Shown: positions 32,388-41,282 of the stretch, in pieces
Layout: each line of letters opens with the position of its first letter
Position numbering within the stretch: position 1 is the stretch's first letter
Assembly: GCA_014859895.1 (NCBI GenBank)
Contig: JACZKS010000089.1
Coordinates: forward strand, 1-64,000
From: Rhodospirillales bacterium
GTDB taxonomy: Bacteria > Pseudomonadota > Alphaproteobacteria > Rhodospirillales > Shumkoniaceae
Reading direction: 5' to 3'
Length of the DNA: 64,000 nt
The notes under the pieces: generated by a model
What the model was told of the DNA's origin: nothing
Seen by the model: only the letters and a program-made list of their open reading frames with translations
The model's database searches: none
Made by a program: the position numbers and the translations under genes

Positions 32388-33899
32388 ATGCTCGATTCTC
32401 TGATTCACCTGGCCGCCGGCATCGATGCCGTCCTGACGCCCTATAACTTGGCGGTCATCTTCGTGGCCGGCATGATCGGCACCGTCGTCGGCGCACTGCC
32501 GGGCCTCGGCCCGTCGTCGGGCATCGCGTTGATGCTGCCGCTGACCTTCGGCATGCCGCATGTCGCCGGCCTATGCCTGCTGACCGGCGTCTACCTGGGC
32601 ACCATGTACGGTGGGCGCATCACCTCCATCCTCATCAACACGCCCGGCGACGCCCCGGCCATCGTCACCGCCATCGAAGGCTATCCCATGATGTGCCAGG
32701 GGCGGGGCGGTCTGGCGCTTGGCATTTCCGCCGTCAGTTCCTTCGTCGGCGGCACCTTCGGCTTGGTCGTTCTCATCTTCTTCGCCCCCATCGTCACCGC
32801 ATACGCCATCTACCTTGGGGCGCCCGAATACTTCATGCTCATGGTGGTGGGGCTTAGCACCATCGTGTTGCTGGCCGGCGACAATGTCGTCAAGGCGCTG
32901 ATCGCCACCCTGTTCGGTGCCCTGGTCAGTACCTTCGGCAGCGATTATGTGTCGGGGCACGTGCGCTTCGCGTTCCTGCCCGATCTGATCGAAGGCATCG
33001 ACTTCGTCGCCATCATCATCGGCCTTTATGGCTTGAGCGAGGTGTTCCACAACATCGAAAAGCGGACGGTCCTGAACTTGGGCAAGCCGAGCCTGAAGAT
33101 CCGGGAGTACGTTCCCGACGCGGCCTCGCTGCGCGAGGGGGCGCTGCCCACGTTGCGGGGGTCCCTGCTGGGCAATGCCATCGGCATCCTGCCGGGGGCC
33201 GGTCCGACGATCGCGACCTTCCTGGCCTACGCGCTGGAGCGCAAGTTGTCGCGCCATCCGGAAAAATTCGGCCATGGCGCGATAGCCGGACTGGCCAGCC
33301 CCGAGGCAGCCAACAACGCCGCCGTGCCGGGTGCGCTGATTCCGCTGATCACGCTTGGCATCCCCGGCTCCGGCGGCACCGCCATTATGCTGGGCGCCCT
33401 GATCATCTTCGGCCTGCAGCCCGGACCTCTCCTGATGATGCAGTCGGGCGACGTGGTGTGGGGGATGATCGCCGGGCTGGTGGTCGGCAACGTCTTCCTA
33501 CTGTTCTCCAACGTCCTTTTGATCCCGCTGTTCATCAATCTGCTCCGGGTGATCCAGACGCACCTCGCCAGCGTGGTCATCGGGCTGTGCCTGGTAGGCG
33601 CCTTTTCCCTCAACTACTCGCTCTTCAACGTCTGGATCGTGCTGATCTTCGGCGTCGTGGGCTACCTGATGCGCAAGCACAGCTATCCTTCCGGGCCGTT
33701 CATCCTGGCGGTGGTCCTGACGCCGCTGGCGGAAAACTATTTCCGCCAGTCCATTATGCTGTCCCAGGGGTCCTGGGGCATCTTCGTCGAGCGGCCGATC
33801 TCCCTGACCCTGGTCCTGCTCATGGCGGCGACCATCGCGATCGCCATCATGAACAAGCAGGGTATGTTCAAACGGGGGCCGGCGAGCCGGGCGTCCTGA
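32388..33899 (+). CDS. tctA: Tripartite tricarboxylate transporter large permease
   Basis: A 503-residue TctA permease with about twelve transmembrane segments. GTVVGALPGLGPSSGIALML, GGRITSILINTPGDAPAIVT and LITLGIPGSGGTAIMLGAL are the two inverted-repeat signature regions of the family. It imports a di- or tricarboxylate delivered by TctC. The ATG at 32388 is chosen because AAGGAAAG lies 6 bp upstream and it gives a standard N-terminus; it is 37 bp after tctB. The IclR regulator follows 57 bp downstream. Confidence 0.95.
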   Translation: MLDSLIHLAAGIDAVLTPYNLAVIFVAGMIGTVVGALPGLGPSSGIALMLPLTFGMPHVAGLCLLTGVYLGTMYGGRITSILINTPGDAPAIVTAIEGYPMMCQGRGGLALGISAVSSFVGGTFGLVVLIFFAPIVTAYAIYLGAPEYFMLMVVGLSTIVLLAGDNVVKALIATLFGALVSTFGSDYVSGHVRFAFLPDLIEGIDFVAIIIGLYGLSEVFHNIEKRTVLNLGKPSLKIREYVPDAASLREGALPTLRGSLLGNAIGILPGAGPTIATFLAYALERKLSRHPEKFGHGAIAGLASPEAANNAAVPGALIPLITLGIPGSGGTAIMLGALIIFGLQPGPLLMMQSGDVVWGMIAGLVVGNVFLLFSNVLLIPLFINLLRVIQTHLASVVIGLCLVGAFSLNYSLFNVWIVLIFGVVGYLMRKHSYPSGPFILAVVLTPLAENYFRQSIMLSQGSWGIFVERPISLTLVLLMAATIAIAIMNKQGMFKRGPASRAS

Positions 33900-33956
33900 T
33901 CCGACGCCGGCCCGGCCCCAGGGCAAATTGCGACGACTGGCAAACGGACGGAACAC

Positions 33957-34727
33957 ATGGCGGCTCCCAGCGCGGTACGGATTCTCGAACTCATCGAGTG
34001 GTTGGCGACGCAAAGCGCGCCCGTGGCCTTGGCTCAAACGTGCCAGGCTCTCGGCCTTCCGAAAAGCAGCACGCTGCTGTTGTTCGACGCCTTGCTTGAG
34101 GGCGGCTACGCGGAACGCGGCGGCGACGGGCGCTATCGGCTGGTCCGCCTGCCGGGCGAACCGACCGGAGAGCGCCGGGCTTGGGGCACCCTGCTGCGTG
34201 TTGCCGAGCCCTATCTGCGCCGGGCCGTCGCCGAGGCCCAGGAAAGCGGGTTTGTTGCCGTGCTGACCGACAGCATGCGCGTCCGCTATCTCAACAAGAT
34301 GCTGCCCGACCGCGAGATCCGCTACGACCGCGACATCACCAGTGACCGCACGGCCCATCACGTCGCCAGCGGCCTGGCAATTCTCAGCGCCCTGCCCGAG
34401 GCGCAACTTGAGCGATATCTCTCCACCCTCGACGAGACGGCTACCGGTGCGGACCATCCGGACCAGGTTCGGGCCCGCATCGCCAAGGTCAAGGCCGACG
34501 GCTTCGCCGTCAACCTGAAGGGGCGCGTCGATGGGGCGAGCGGCGTGGCCGCGCCGATCCTCGACGCCGACCGGCGGGCGATCGGGGCCATCAACCTGTC
34601 TGGCCCGACCGACCGCTTGGTCAACAACGTGGATGCCGTCGCCAAGGTGGCCAAGCGTACGGCGGCCCAAGTGAGCGAGGAAATGGCCCGTCGGACCGCC
34701 GCTGTCCGCAAGCCGGCGAAACCGTAG
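33957..34727 (+). CDS. IclR-family transcriptional regulator
   Basis: A 256-residue regulator: N-terminal winged helix (AVRILELIEWLA, then CQALGLPKSSTLLLFDALLE) and C-terminal GAF-like effector domain with TSDRTAHHVASGLAILSALP and VNLKGRVDGASGVAAPILDA, the usual IclR ligand-binding face. IclR proteins usually control small-molecule catabolic operons in response to a pathway intermediate. Its place between the TctCBA importer and the CoA-transferase/lyase genes, and the tandem palindromes upstream of tctC, suggest it controls this whole unit. Confidence 0.9.
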   Translation: MAAPSAVRILELIEWLATQSAPVALAQTCQALGLPKSSTLLLFDALLEGGYAERGGDGRYRLVRLPGEPTGERRAWGTLLRVAEPYLRRAVAEAQESGFVAVLTDSMRVRYLNKMLPDREIRYDRDITSDRTAHHVASGLAILSALPEAQLERYLSTLDETATGADHPDQVRARIAKVKADGFAVNLKGRVDGASGVAAPILDADRRAIGAINLSGPTDRLVNNVDAVAKVAKRTAAQVSEEMARRTAAVRKPAKP

Positions 34728-34801
34728 ATGCGGTGAGGGCCAGGACAGCCGCGGCTTTCAAACGACCGAGGCCAACGACAAGAAAGACGAACGGAGTGAC
34801 G

Positions 34802-36031
34802 ATGTCCAAGCCGATCCATCCAATAGCCATTCATTTCGACGTCACGGCGAAAGGGCCGCTGGACGGCGTCAGGGTGCTCGATCTTTCGCGCCTGGTGGCC
34901 GGCAACATGCTGTCTTTGCAATTGGGTGATTTCGGCGCCGACGTCATCAAGATCGAGCCGCCGTCCGGCGACCCGCTGCGCGACTGGCGCGAAGACGGCA
35001 AGCCCCTTTTCTGGAAAACATACGGCCGCAACAAGCGTTCCGTGCTTCTGAACCTGCGCCAGGATGCCGCCAAGGAAGCCCTGTTGCGCCTTGTCGATAC
35101 GGCCGACGTCTTCGTCGAGAATTATCGTCCCGGTACGCTGGAACAGATGGCCCTGGGGCCGGACGTGCTGCATGCCCGCAATCCCCGGCTGATCATCGTG
35201 CGCATCTCCGGCTTCGGTCAGACCGGGCCTTACGCGCACCTGCCCGGTTTCGGCACCCTGGTCGAGGCGATGAGCGGCTTTGCCTCGCGCAACGGCTTTG
35301 CCGACCGCGAGCCGGTGCTGCCGCCCCTCGCCCTGGCCGACATGATCGCCGGCGTCTACGGCGCCTCGGCGACGGCGGTGGCGCTGTTGGCCCGCGACCG
35401 CGGCCTCGCCGAGGGACAGGTGATCGACCTGTCGCTGCTGGAGCCGATGTTCTCGGTGCTGGGGCCGGAGGCCGCCATCTACCGGGCGACCGGCAAGGTG
35501 AAGGAGCGGGTCGGCAGCGCGTCCAATACCAGCGCGCCGCGCAACGTCTACCGTTGCGCCGATGGCAAGTATGTGGCGCTCTCGGGCTCCATGCAGGTGG
35601 TGGCCAAGCGCATTTTCGAGGTGATCGGCCGGCCCGGGATGATCGCCGATCCGCGGTTCGACACCAACAGCCACCGCGTGGAGAACCGCGCCCTGGTCGA
35701 CGAGGCGGTCGGTGCCTGGTTCGCCATCAAGAGCCGCGACGAAGCGCTTGCCGCCATGCGCGAGGCGGGAGCCACCGTCGGGCCGGTCTACGCCATCGAC
35801 GATGCCGTGAACGACCCTCACTTCCGCGAGCGCGGCATCATCGTCGAGGTGGAGGACGCCGAACTGGGCAGCCTGCCGGTACACAACATCCTGCCCCGGC
35901 TGTCGGCTACGCCTGGGGTGTGGCGGCGCCCGGCGCCGGGTCTGGGAGAACATACCGCCGCCGTCCTTAGCGAAGCCGGAATCGATGCTGCCCACATCGC
36001 CGAGATTCTTGCCGAAGCCGAAGCCCAATGA
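34802..36031 (+). CDS. Class III (CaiB/BaiF) CoA transferase
   Basis: A 409-residue family III CoA transferase. LDGVRVLDLSRLVAGNM, LGDFGADVIKIEPPSGDPLR, TYGRNKRSVLLNLRQ and LPGFGTLVEAMSGFASRNG are the family landmarks, and Asp180 in LALADMIAG aligns with the aspartate that carries the acyl-anhydride intermediate. It moves CoA from a donor such as succinyl-CoA to an organic acid. The overlap with the CitE-like lyase gene (ATGA) and the upstream TctCBA importer suggest activation of an imported hydroxy acid (malate, citramalate or similar) for cleavage. The ATG at 34802 has GGAG upstream; an extension to 34733 is not supported. Confidence 0.9.
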   Translation: MSKPIHPIAIHFDVTAKGPLDGVRVLDLSRLVAGNMLSLQLGDFGADVIKIEPPSGDPLRDWREDGKPLFWKTYGRNKRSVLLNLRQDAAKEALLRLVDTADVFVENYRPGTLEQMALGPDVLHARNPRLIIVRISGFGQTGPYAHLPGFGTLVEAMSGFASRNGFADREPVLPPLALADMIAGVYGASATAVALLARDRGLAEGQVIDLSLLEPMFSVLGPEAAIYRATGKVKERVGSASNTSAPRNVYRCADGKYVALSGSMQVVAKRIFEVIGRPGMIADPRFDTNSHRVENRALVDEAVGAWFAIKSRDEALAAMREAGATVGPVYAIDDAVNDPHFRERGIIVEVEDAELGSLPVHNILPRLSATPGVWRRPAPGLGEHTAAVLSEAGIDAAHIAEILAEAEAQ

Positions 36032-36867
36032 TGATGCGATCCCTCCTCTACGTTCCCGCCAGTTCCGAGCGTTTTGTCGCCAAGGCCCACGAGCGCGGGG
36101 CGCATGCCGTCATTCTTGATCTCGAAGATGGCGTCGCCCCGGCCGAGAAGGACAAGGCGCGCGCCGCGCTGGCCGCCGCCGTGCCAGCAGTCGGACGCAA
36201 TGGCGCCAAGGTGTTCGTGCGGATCAACGCGACGACCGAGCGGCTGGCCGGGGACGCCGAGGCGGCCTGCCGGGCCGGTGCCTTTGGCTTGTTCGTGCCC
36301 AAAACCCAAACCGCGCGGCGCCTGGCCGACCTTGCCGGCTTGCTGGCGCGGGTGGAAGACGAGTGCGGCCGCGCGCCTACGGTGCTGGTGCCGCTGCTGG
36401 AAGACCCCGGCGCCGTTCTCGACGCGCGGGTCATCGTCGGTGCTCCGCGGGTGTTCGCCCTGATCTGCGGGACCGAGGATCTGGCGACCACCCTGGGTGG
36501 CGAACCGACGCCCGACGTCCTGCGCCTGCCCAAGCTGCTGGTGCACTTGGCCGCCAAGGCGGCCGGGGTACACTCCTTCGGGATGCTCCGTTCGGTGGCC
36601 GACTACGCCGACACCGAGGCCATCGCGCTGGCGGCGAGGGAGGCGCGCGGCTTCGGCTTCGACGGCGCCACCTGCGTCCATCCCGGCGTCGTGGCGGTCC
36701 TCAACCAGGCGTTCGCGCCGACCGCCGAGGAGGTCGCGCGGGCCGAACGGATGATCGACGCCGCCGAGGCGGCATTCGCCGCCGGCATGGGGGCGTTCGT
36801 GTTCGAGGGCAAGATGGTCGACGAGCCGATCATCGCCAGGGCTCGCACGCTCCTCGCCAGCCGGTAG
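36028..36867 (+). CDS. CitE/malyl-CoA-lyase-like enzyme (HpcH/HpaI superfamily)
   Basis: A 279-residue TIM-barrel lyase. RSLLYVPASSERFVAKAHER, AVILDLEDGVAPAEKD, VFVRINATTERLAGD, LVPLLEDPGAVLDA and GFDGATCVHPGVVAVLNQ are the conserved strands with the Mg2+-binding Glu/Asp and CoA-binding Arg of the CitE family. Members cleave (S)-malyl-CoA to acetyl-CoA and glyoxylate, citramalyl-CoA to acetyl-CoA and pyruvate, or citryl-CoA. Coupled to the CoA transferase by a 4-bp overlap, it probably cleaves the CoA ester made there. Length is typical of the short CitE-like group rather than of the longer (about 320 residue) Mcl1 enzymes. Confidence 0.87.
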   Translation: MMMRSLLYVPASSERFVAKAHERGAHAVILDLEDGVAPAEKDKARAALAAAVPAVGRNGAKVFVRINATTERLAGDAEAACRAGAFGLFVPKTQTARRLADLAGLLARVEDECGRAPTVLVPLLEDPGAVLDARVIVGAPRVFALICGTEDLATTLGGEPTPDVLRLPKLLVHLAAKAAGVHSFGMLRSVADYADTEAIALAAREARGFGFDGATCVHPGVVAVLNQAFAPTAEEVARAERMIDAAEAAFAAGMGAFVFEGKMVDEPIIARARTLLASR

Positions 36868-37057
36868 GGCTTACGCCGGGACCTTCGCCTTTTGGGATTC
36901 GTCCGTTGCCGTGTCCGGCCGCGGGACCCGTTCGACATATGCCGTGCCGTGAGCCTACTCTCGCCGATCCCAGCCGGCGACCCACGGGAACAATTCGGTC
37001 CGGTCCCGGTTGTCAGGGTCCGATCACGGGAACCACACCTCATTACAGGAGACAACA

Positions 37058-37552
37058 ATGGCTGTGAAGACCATGGAGGACCTGTTCTTGCACGGGATCC
37101 AAGACATTTATTACGCCGAGAAGCAGATTACCCAGGCGTTGCCGAAGATGGCGAAAGCGGTCGGCAAAGGCGACCTTGCCGAGGCGTTCGAGGAGCACGT
37201 CAAGGAAACCCGCAAGCAGATCGACCGGCTCGAAAAGGTGTTCGCCAATTGCAAGCAGAAGGCGAAAGGCACCGAGTGCCCCGCCATCGACGGTATGATC
37301 AAGGAGGCCGAGGAAATCATGGAAGAGACCGAGGATGACGACGTTCTCTCGGCCGCTCTTCTTGCCGGCGCCCAGACCGTCGAGCATTACGAAATCGCCC
37401 GCTATGGTACCCTGTGCGAATGGGCACAGGAACTCGGCTACGACGATAGCGCCAAGCTGCTGAAGGAAACGCTGGCCGAGGAGAAGAATACCGACAAGAA
37501 GTTGACCATGCTTGCCGAGAAAGAGGTCAACCGGCGCGCCGCCGCGTCCTGA
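37058..37552 (+). CDS. YciE/DUF892 ferritin-like protein
   Basis: A 164-residue four-helix ferritin-like protein. TMEDLFLHGIQDIYYAEKQI, ALPKMAKA, EEHVKETRKQIDRLEKVF, GAQTVEHYEIARYGTLCEWA and TLAEEKNTDKKLTMLAE carry the Glu/His ligands of a di-iron site. YciE proteins dimerise and are induced by osmotic or general stress; their reaction is unsettled. In alphaproteobacteria they are often under the general stress sigma factor, but only a degenerate GGAAC-type match is seen upstream. AGGAGAC precedes the ATG at 37058. It is monocistronic, with a GC-rich hairpin 17 bp after the stop. Confidence 0.92.
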   Translation: MAVKTMEDLFLHGIQDIYYAEKQITQALPKMAKAVGKGDLAEAFEEHVKETRKQIDRLEKVFANCKQKAKGTECPAIDGMIKEAEEIMEETEDDDVLSAALLAGAQTVEHYEIARYGTLCEWAQELGYDDSAKLLKETLAEEKNTDKKLTMLAEKEVNRRAAAS

Positions 37553-37568
37553 TCCTCATCCATGCGCC

Positions 37569-37593
37569 CCGGCCCGCCATCCTGGCGGGCCGG
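37569..37593. terminator. GC-rich hairpin between convergent genes
   Basis: A perfect 10-bp stem (CCGGCCCGCC / GGCGGGCCGG) with a 5-nt loop sits between the stops of the YciE gene and the leftward oppF-type gene. There is no clear U tract on either side, so it is a candidate bidirectional terminator only. Confidence 0.55.
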
Positions 37594-37622
37594 CACTATT
37601 CCACCACCAGGGACCCGGAGGA

Positions 37623-38408
37623 TCACTCCAGCAAGGTGTCGGCGAGCTGACGGTCGTAGCCCTTGGCGGCGATCAGGAGCTGGCGGGTGTACGGGTGGTC
37701 GGCTTCGCCCCGACGGAGTCGCTCGACCTCAAGGCGCTCCACGATCTCGCCGCGGCGCATGACCGCCAGCCGGTCGCCCATGTGGGCGACGACCGCCAGG
37801 TTGTGGCTGACCAGCATCATGGTCAGGCCGCGCTCCTTCTTGAGACGGCTGAGGAGGTTGAGTATCTCCGCCTGTACCGATACGTCGAGCGCGCTGGTCG
37901 GCTCGTCCAGCAGCAGGATGCGCGGTTCAAGGATGATGGCCCGGGCGATCGCCACCCGCTGGCGCTGGCCGCCGGAAAGCTGATGAGGAAAGCGGAAGCG
38001 GTAGGAGCGGTCGAGTCCGACGTCGACGAGCGCCTTTTCAATGCGCTCCGCGGCATTCGGGATGCCATGGATCGCCAGCGGCTCGGCCAGGATGCGGTCG
38101 ATCGTATGGCGGGGATGAAGCGAGCTGTAAGGGTCCTGGAAGACCATCTGGACGTGGCGGTGGAACGCCTTGGAACGGCGCCGGCCTTGGGCCTCGCCCA
38201 GGATGTCGAGGTGCCCCCGCCAGTCTTCATGCAGGCCGGTCAGAGCGCGCAGCACGGTCGACTTCCCCGATCCGCTTTCGCCGACCAGGCCGAACACTTC
38301 GCCGTCGCCTACCTCGAAGTCGACCTCGCGCACCGCCTCGATGACGTGCCGGCCGGCCGTGAAGGTGACGGTGAGCTTCCGGACCGCGATTACCGGTGCC
38401 GCCGTCAT
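37623..38408 (-). CDS. Peptide ABC transporter ATPase, OppF/DppF type
   Basis: A 261-residue ABC ATPase with Walker [23 protein letters not shown] (the Opp/Dpp Q-loop pattern), signature LSGGQRQRVAIARA and Walker [13 protein letters not shown]. It pairs with the OppD-type ATPase encoded upstream to drive import of peptides or nickel/opine-like solutes. The ATG at 38408 overlaps the stop of the upstream gene and follows GGAGGA. It is the last gene of the leftward importer operon. Confidence 0.92.
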   Translation of the reverse strand: MTAAPVIAVRKLTVTFTAGRHVIEAVREVDFEVGDGEVFGLVGESGSGKSTVLRALTGLHEDWRGHLDILGEAQGRRRSKAFHRHVQMVFQDPYSSLHPRHTIDRILAEPLAIHGIPNAAERIEKALVDVGLDRSYRFRFPHQLSGGQRQRVAIARAIILEPRILLLDEPTSALDVSVQAEILNLLSRLKKERGLTMMLVSHNLAVVAHMGDRLAVMRRGEIVERLEVERLRRGEADHPYTRQLLIAAKGYDRQLADTLLE

Positions 38409-39256
38409 GAGCTGTCCTCCGCCCACGCCGGGTTGCGTTCCAGAACCGGCAGGTCGCCGCGCGGGCGGTCGATCTCGGGAATGGCCGCCAGCAGCCCGCG
38501 GGTATAGGGATGGCGGGCCGACTGCAAGGCGTCGGCCTGGCATTCCTCGACCACGTGCCCCGCGTACATGACGGCGATGCGGTCGCAGAAGCTGGCCACC
38601 AGGTCGAGGTCGTGCGAGATAAACATCAGGCCCATGCCCTGCGCCCGTACCAGGTCGTCGAGGATGGCCAGGACCTGCATCTGTACCGTCACGTCCAGCG
38701 CGCTGGTAGGCTCGTCGGCGATCAGCAGGTCGGGGCCGAGCGCTACCATCATGGCGATCATCACCCGCTGCCCCATGCCACCCGACAGCGCCCCCGGATA
38801 AGCCTCGAAAACCCGTTCAGCGTCCCGGATTCTGACGGCGGTGAGCGCGTCCAACGCCTTCGTGCGCGCCGCCTTGGCAGACAGCGCCGGATCGGCGGTG
38901 CGGAAGGCTTCGATCAACTGCTTGCCGACCGTCATCACCGGGTTCAGCGAATACTTGGGGTCTTGCAGGACCATGGCGATGCGCCGGCCGCGCAGGTGGC
39001 GCATGGCGGGCTCGGGCAGGGCCATGAGGTCGATGCCGTCGAAAGCCAGCCGCTCGGCCGTCATCACGCCTGGCGGGCGGATGAGGCGCAGGATGGCGCG
39101 CCCAGTCATCGATTTGCCGGAGCCCGATTCGCCGACGATGCCGACGCGCTCGCCGCGCCCGATGTCGAGCGACACGCCGCGCACGGCCCTGACGACGCCG
39201 GTCTCGGTATGGAAATCGACCCTCAGGTTGGCGATGGACAGCAGCGGCTCGGTCAT
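38405..39256 (-). CDS. Peptide ABC transporter ATPase, OppD/DppD type
   Basis: A 283-residue ABC ATPase: Walker [23 protein letters not shown], signature [14 protein letters not shown] and Walker [13 protein letters not shown], plus the C-terminal [16 protein letters not shown] motif that marks the OppD/DppD branch. The signature is LSGGMGQR rather than LSGGMRQR, a mild deviation. It lies 4 bp after the permease gene and overlaps the OppF-type gene. A TTG at 39331 would extend it into the permease gene and is disfavoured. Confidence 0.91.
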   Translation of the reverse strand: MTEPLLSIANLRVDFHTETGVVRAVRGVSLDIGRGERVGIVGESGSGKSMTGRAILRLIRPPGVMTAERLAFDGIDLMALPEPAMRHLRGRRIAMVLQDPKYSLNPVMTVGKQLIEAFRTADPALSAKAARTKALDALTAVRIRDAERVFEAYPGALSGGMGQRVMIAMMVALGPDLLIADEPTSALDVTVQMQVLAILDDLVRAQGMGLMFISHDLDLVASFCDRIAVMYAGHVVEECQADALQSARHPYTRGLLAAIPEIDRPRGDLPVLERNPAWAEDSS

Positions 39257-39260
39257 CGGC

Positions 39261-40184
39261 TCATCCGCCGTGCCGGGGGTCGAGGACGTCGCGCAGGCCG
39301 TCGCCGAGAAGATTGAAGCCAAGCGAAACAACGAAGATGGCGAAGCCGGGAACGGTCGCCACCCACCACTGGTCGAGCAGGAACTTGCGCCCCGAGGATA
39401 CCATTGCCCCCCATTCGGGGCTGGGCGGCTGGGCGCCGAGGCCGAGGAAGCCCAGCCCGGCGGCGACCAGGATGATACCCGACATGTCCAGCGTCACTCG
39501 TACGATGACTGATGACGTGCACAGCGGGATCACCTGCCCGAAGACGATCCGCCACGGCGAGGCGCCTTGCAGCCGCGCCGCGGCGATGAAGTCCGATCGG
39601 CGGATGGTCAGCGTTTCGGCCCTGGCGATGCGGGCATAGGGCGGCCACGACGTGATGGCGATGGCGATCACCGCGTTCTCGATCCCCGGTCCCAGCGCGG
39701 CAACCAGGGCGAGCGCCAGGATCAGGCGGGGAAAGGCCAGGAAGATGTCGGTCAGGCGCATCAGCACGGTATCGACGATGCCGCCCGCGTATCCGGCCAC
39801 GGTGCCGACCAAAAGGCCCAGCGGCGCGACGATGATGGCGACCAGGACGACGATGGTCAGCGTGATGCGGGCGCCATAGAGAACGCGCGACAGGATGTCT
39901 CGCCCCAGCTCGTCGGTGCCGAGCAGGTAACCTGGCGAACCGGGCGGCAGCAGGCGGGAGTCCAGGGTCTGCTCGTAGGGGCCGTGGGGGGCGAGCGCCG
40001 GTCCCACCGCCGCCACGACGATCAGCAGCAGGGCCATGGCCAATCCGCTGACGGCCAGCGGATTGCGGCGGAAGTGCAGCCAGCCGCGGTACATCCGGCC
40101 GCACCAGGCCTGCCGGGGGGAGGCGGGGGCGTCGTCGAGAAGCCAGGCGCGCCAGGTAGGCGTGGGAGGGGCGGTAAGCGTCAT
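39261..40184 (-). CDS. Peptide ABC transporter permease, OppC/DppC type
   Basis: A 307-residue inner-membrane permease with a long cytoplasmic N-terminus, TM1 (NPLAVSGLAMALLLIVVAAV), the GTDELGRDILSRVLYGARIT stretch typical of DppC proteins, and the EAA coupling loop (DFIAAARLQGASPWRIVFG). It forms the channel with the DppB-type subunit. The ATG at 40184 overlaps the stop of that upstream gene (ATGA). The frame remains open far upstream, but that extension overlaps dppB and is spurious. Confidence 0.93.
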   Translation of the reverse strand: MTLTAPPTPTWRAWLLDDAPASPRQAWCGRMYRGWLHFRRNPLAVSGLAMALLLIVVAAVGPALAPHGPYEQTLDSRLLPPGSPGYLLGTDELGRDILSRVLYGARITLTIVVLVAIIVAPLGLLVGTVAGYAGGIVDTVLMRLTDIFLAFPRLILALALVAALGPGIENAVIAIAITSWPPYARIARAETLTIRRSDFIAAARLQGASPWRIVFGQVIPLCTSSVIVRVTLDMSGIILVAAGLGFLGLGAQPPSPEWGAMVSSGRKFLLDQWWVATVPGFAIFVVSLGFNLLGDGLRDVLDPRHGG

Positions 40185-41272
40185 CGGGCCCTCGGGTCGA
40201 GCAGGCGGTAAAGGATGTCGGACATGAGGTTGAGGCCGATGAACACGGCGCCGACGACGATGGTGCCGCCCAATACCGCGTTCATGTCGGCGTTGAGCAG
40301 CGAATTGGTAATGTAAAAACCGAGCCCCGGCCACGAGAACACGATTTCCGTCAGCACCGAGCCTTCGAGCAGGGTGCCGTAGGAGAGCGCGATCACCGTC
40401 ACCAGCGGCACCCATGCATTGCCCAGCGCGTGGCGCCACACGACGGCCCGTTCGGACAGGCCCTTGATGCGCGCCGTGGTGATGTACTCCTGTTGCAACT
40501 GCTCCAGCATGAAGCTGCGGGTCATGCGGCTGATGTAGGCCAGCGAGAAGTAGCCGAGGATCGAGGCCGGCAGGACCAGATGCCCGGCGGCGCTCCGGAA
40601 GACGTCCCATTCGCCGGCCAGGGCACTGTCGATCAGGATGACGCCGGTCACCGGCTCGACCATGCCTTCGAAGAAGAGATCGATGCGGCCCGGCCCCGGC
40701 AGCCAATCGAGGCGGGCATAAAAGACCAGGAGCCCCATCAGGCCCAGCCAGAATACCGGGACCGAATAGCCCGCCAATCCCAGCACCCGGATGACATGGT
40801 CGATCCAGGTGCCGCGCCGGGTGGCTGCGATGACGCCGGCCGGCACGCCGAGGACGACGCCGATGACGGTGGCCACCGTGGCCAGCTCCAGGGTCGCCGG
40901 AAACACCCGGCGGATGTCGTCGAGCACCGGATTGGAGGTCAGGACCGATTCGCCGAATTCCCCCTGCAGGGCGGCCCAGATGTAGCGGAGGAATTGCTCC
41001 CACAGCGGCAGATGGAGGCCGAGCTCGACGCGCACCCGCTCATAGGTCGCGGCGTTCACACGATCACCGACGGCGGCCAGCACGGGATCGATCGGCACCA
41101 CCCGGCCAATGAAGAAGGTGACCGCCAGCAGGCCCAGGAGGGTGAAGGCCAGGGTGGCGGCCACCCGCAGCACGGCGCCGCCATGACGCGCCACGGCGTG
41201 ACGCGGCCGGCGGCCATCTCCCTGGGGACGGGGCGGCGTTGCCGCCGCCCCGTTCACGATGTCAAAGGCCAT
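40181..41272 (-). CDS. Peptide ABC transporter permease, OppB/DppB type
   Basis: A 363-residue permease with about six helices. TM1 is VAATLAFTLLGLLAVTFFIG; the DppB landmark LGLHLPLWEQFLRYIWAALQ-type segment is followed by GEFGESVLTSNPV, and the EAA loop reads EYITTARIKGLSERAVVWRH. Its N-terminus has an extra 30 residues rich in Arg and Pro. An insertion of about 40 residues lies in the loop near GRIDLFFEGMVEPVTG, as in DppB proteins. It lies 10 bp after the binding-protein gene. Confidence 0.93.
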   Translation of the reverse strand: MAFDIVNGAAATPPRPQGDGRRPRHAVARHGGAVLRVAATLAFTLLGLLAVTFFIGRVVPIDPVLAAVGDRVNAATYERVRVELGLHLPLWEQFLRYIWAALQGEFGESVLTSNPVLDDIRRVFPATLELATVATVIGVVLGVPAGVIAATRRGTWIDHVIRVLGLAGYSVPVFWLGLMGLLVFYARLDWLPGPGRIDLFFEGMVEPVTGVILIDSALAGEWDVFRSAAGHLVLPASILGYFSLAYISRMTRSFMLEQLQQEYITTARIKGLSERAVVWRHALGNAWVPLVTVIALSYGTLLEGSVLTEIVFSWPGLGFYITNSLLNADMNAVLGGTIVVGAVFIGLNLMSDILYRLLDPRAR

Positions 41273-41282
41273 GCCGGTCGTC

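Noticed and set aside
36987-37011. GGAAC...CGGTT resembling a general-stress (EcfG) promoter before the YciE gene
   Set aside because: The spacing is 15 bp and the -10 element reads CGGTT, not CGTT; too degenerate to list as a promoter although the gene type would fit.
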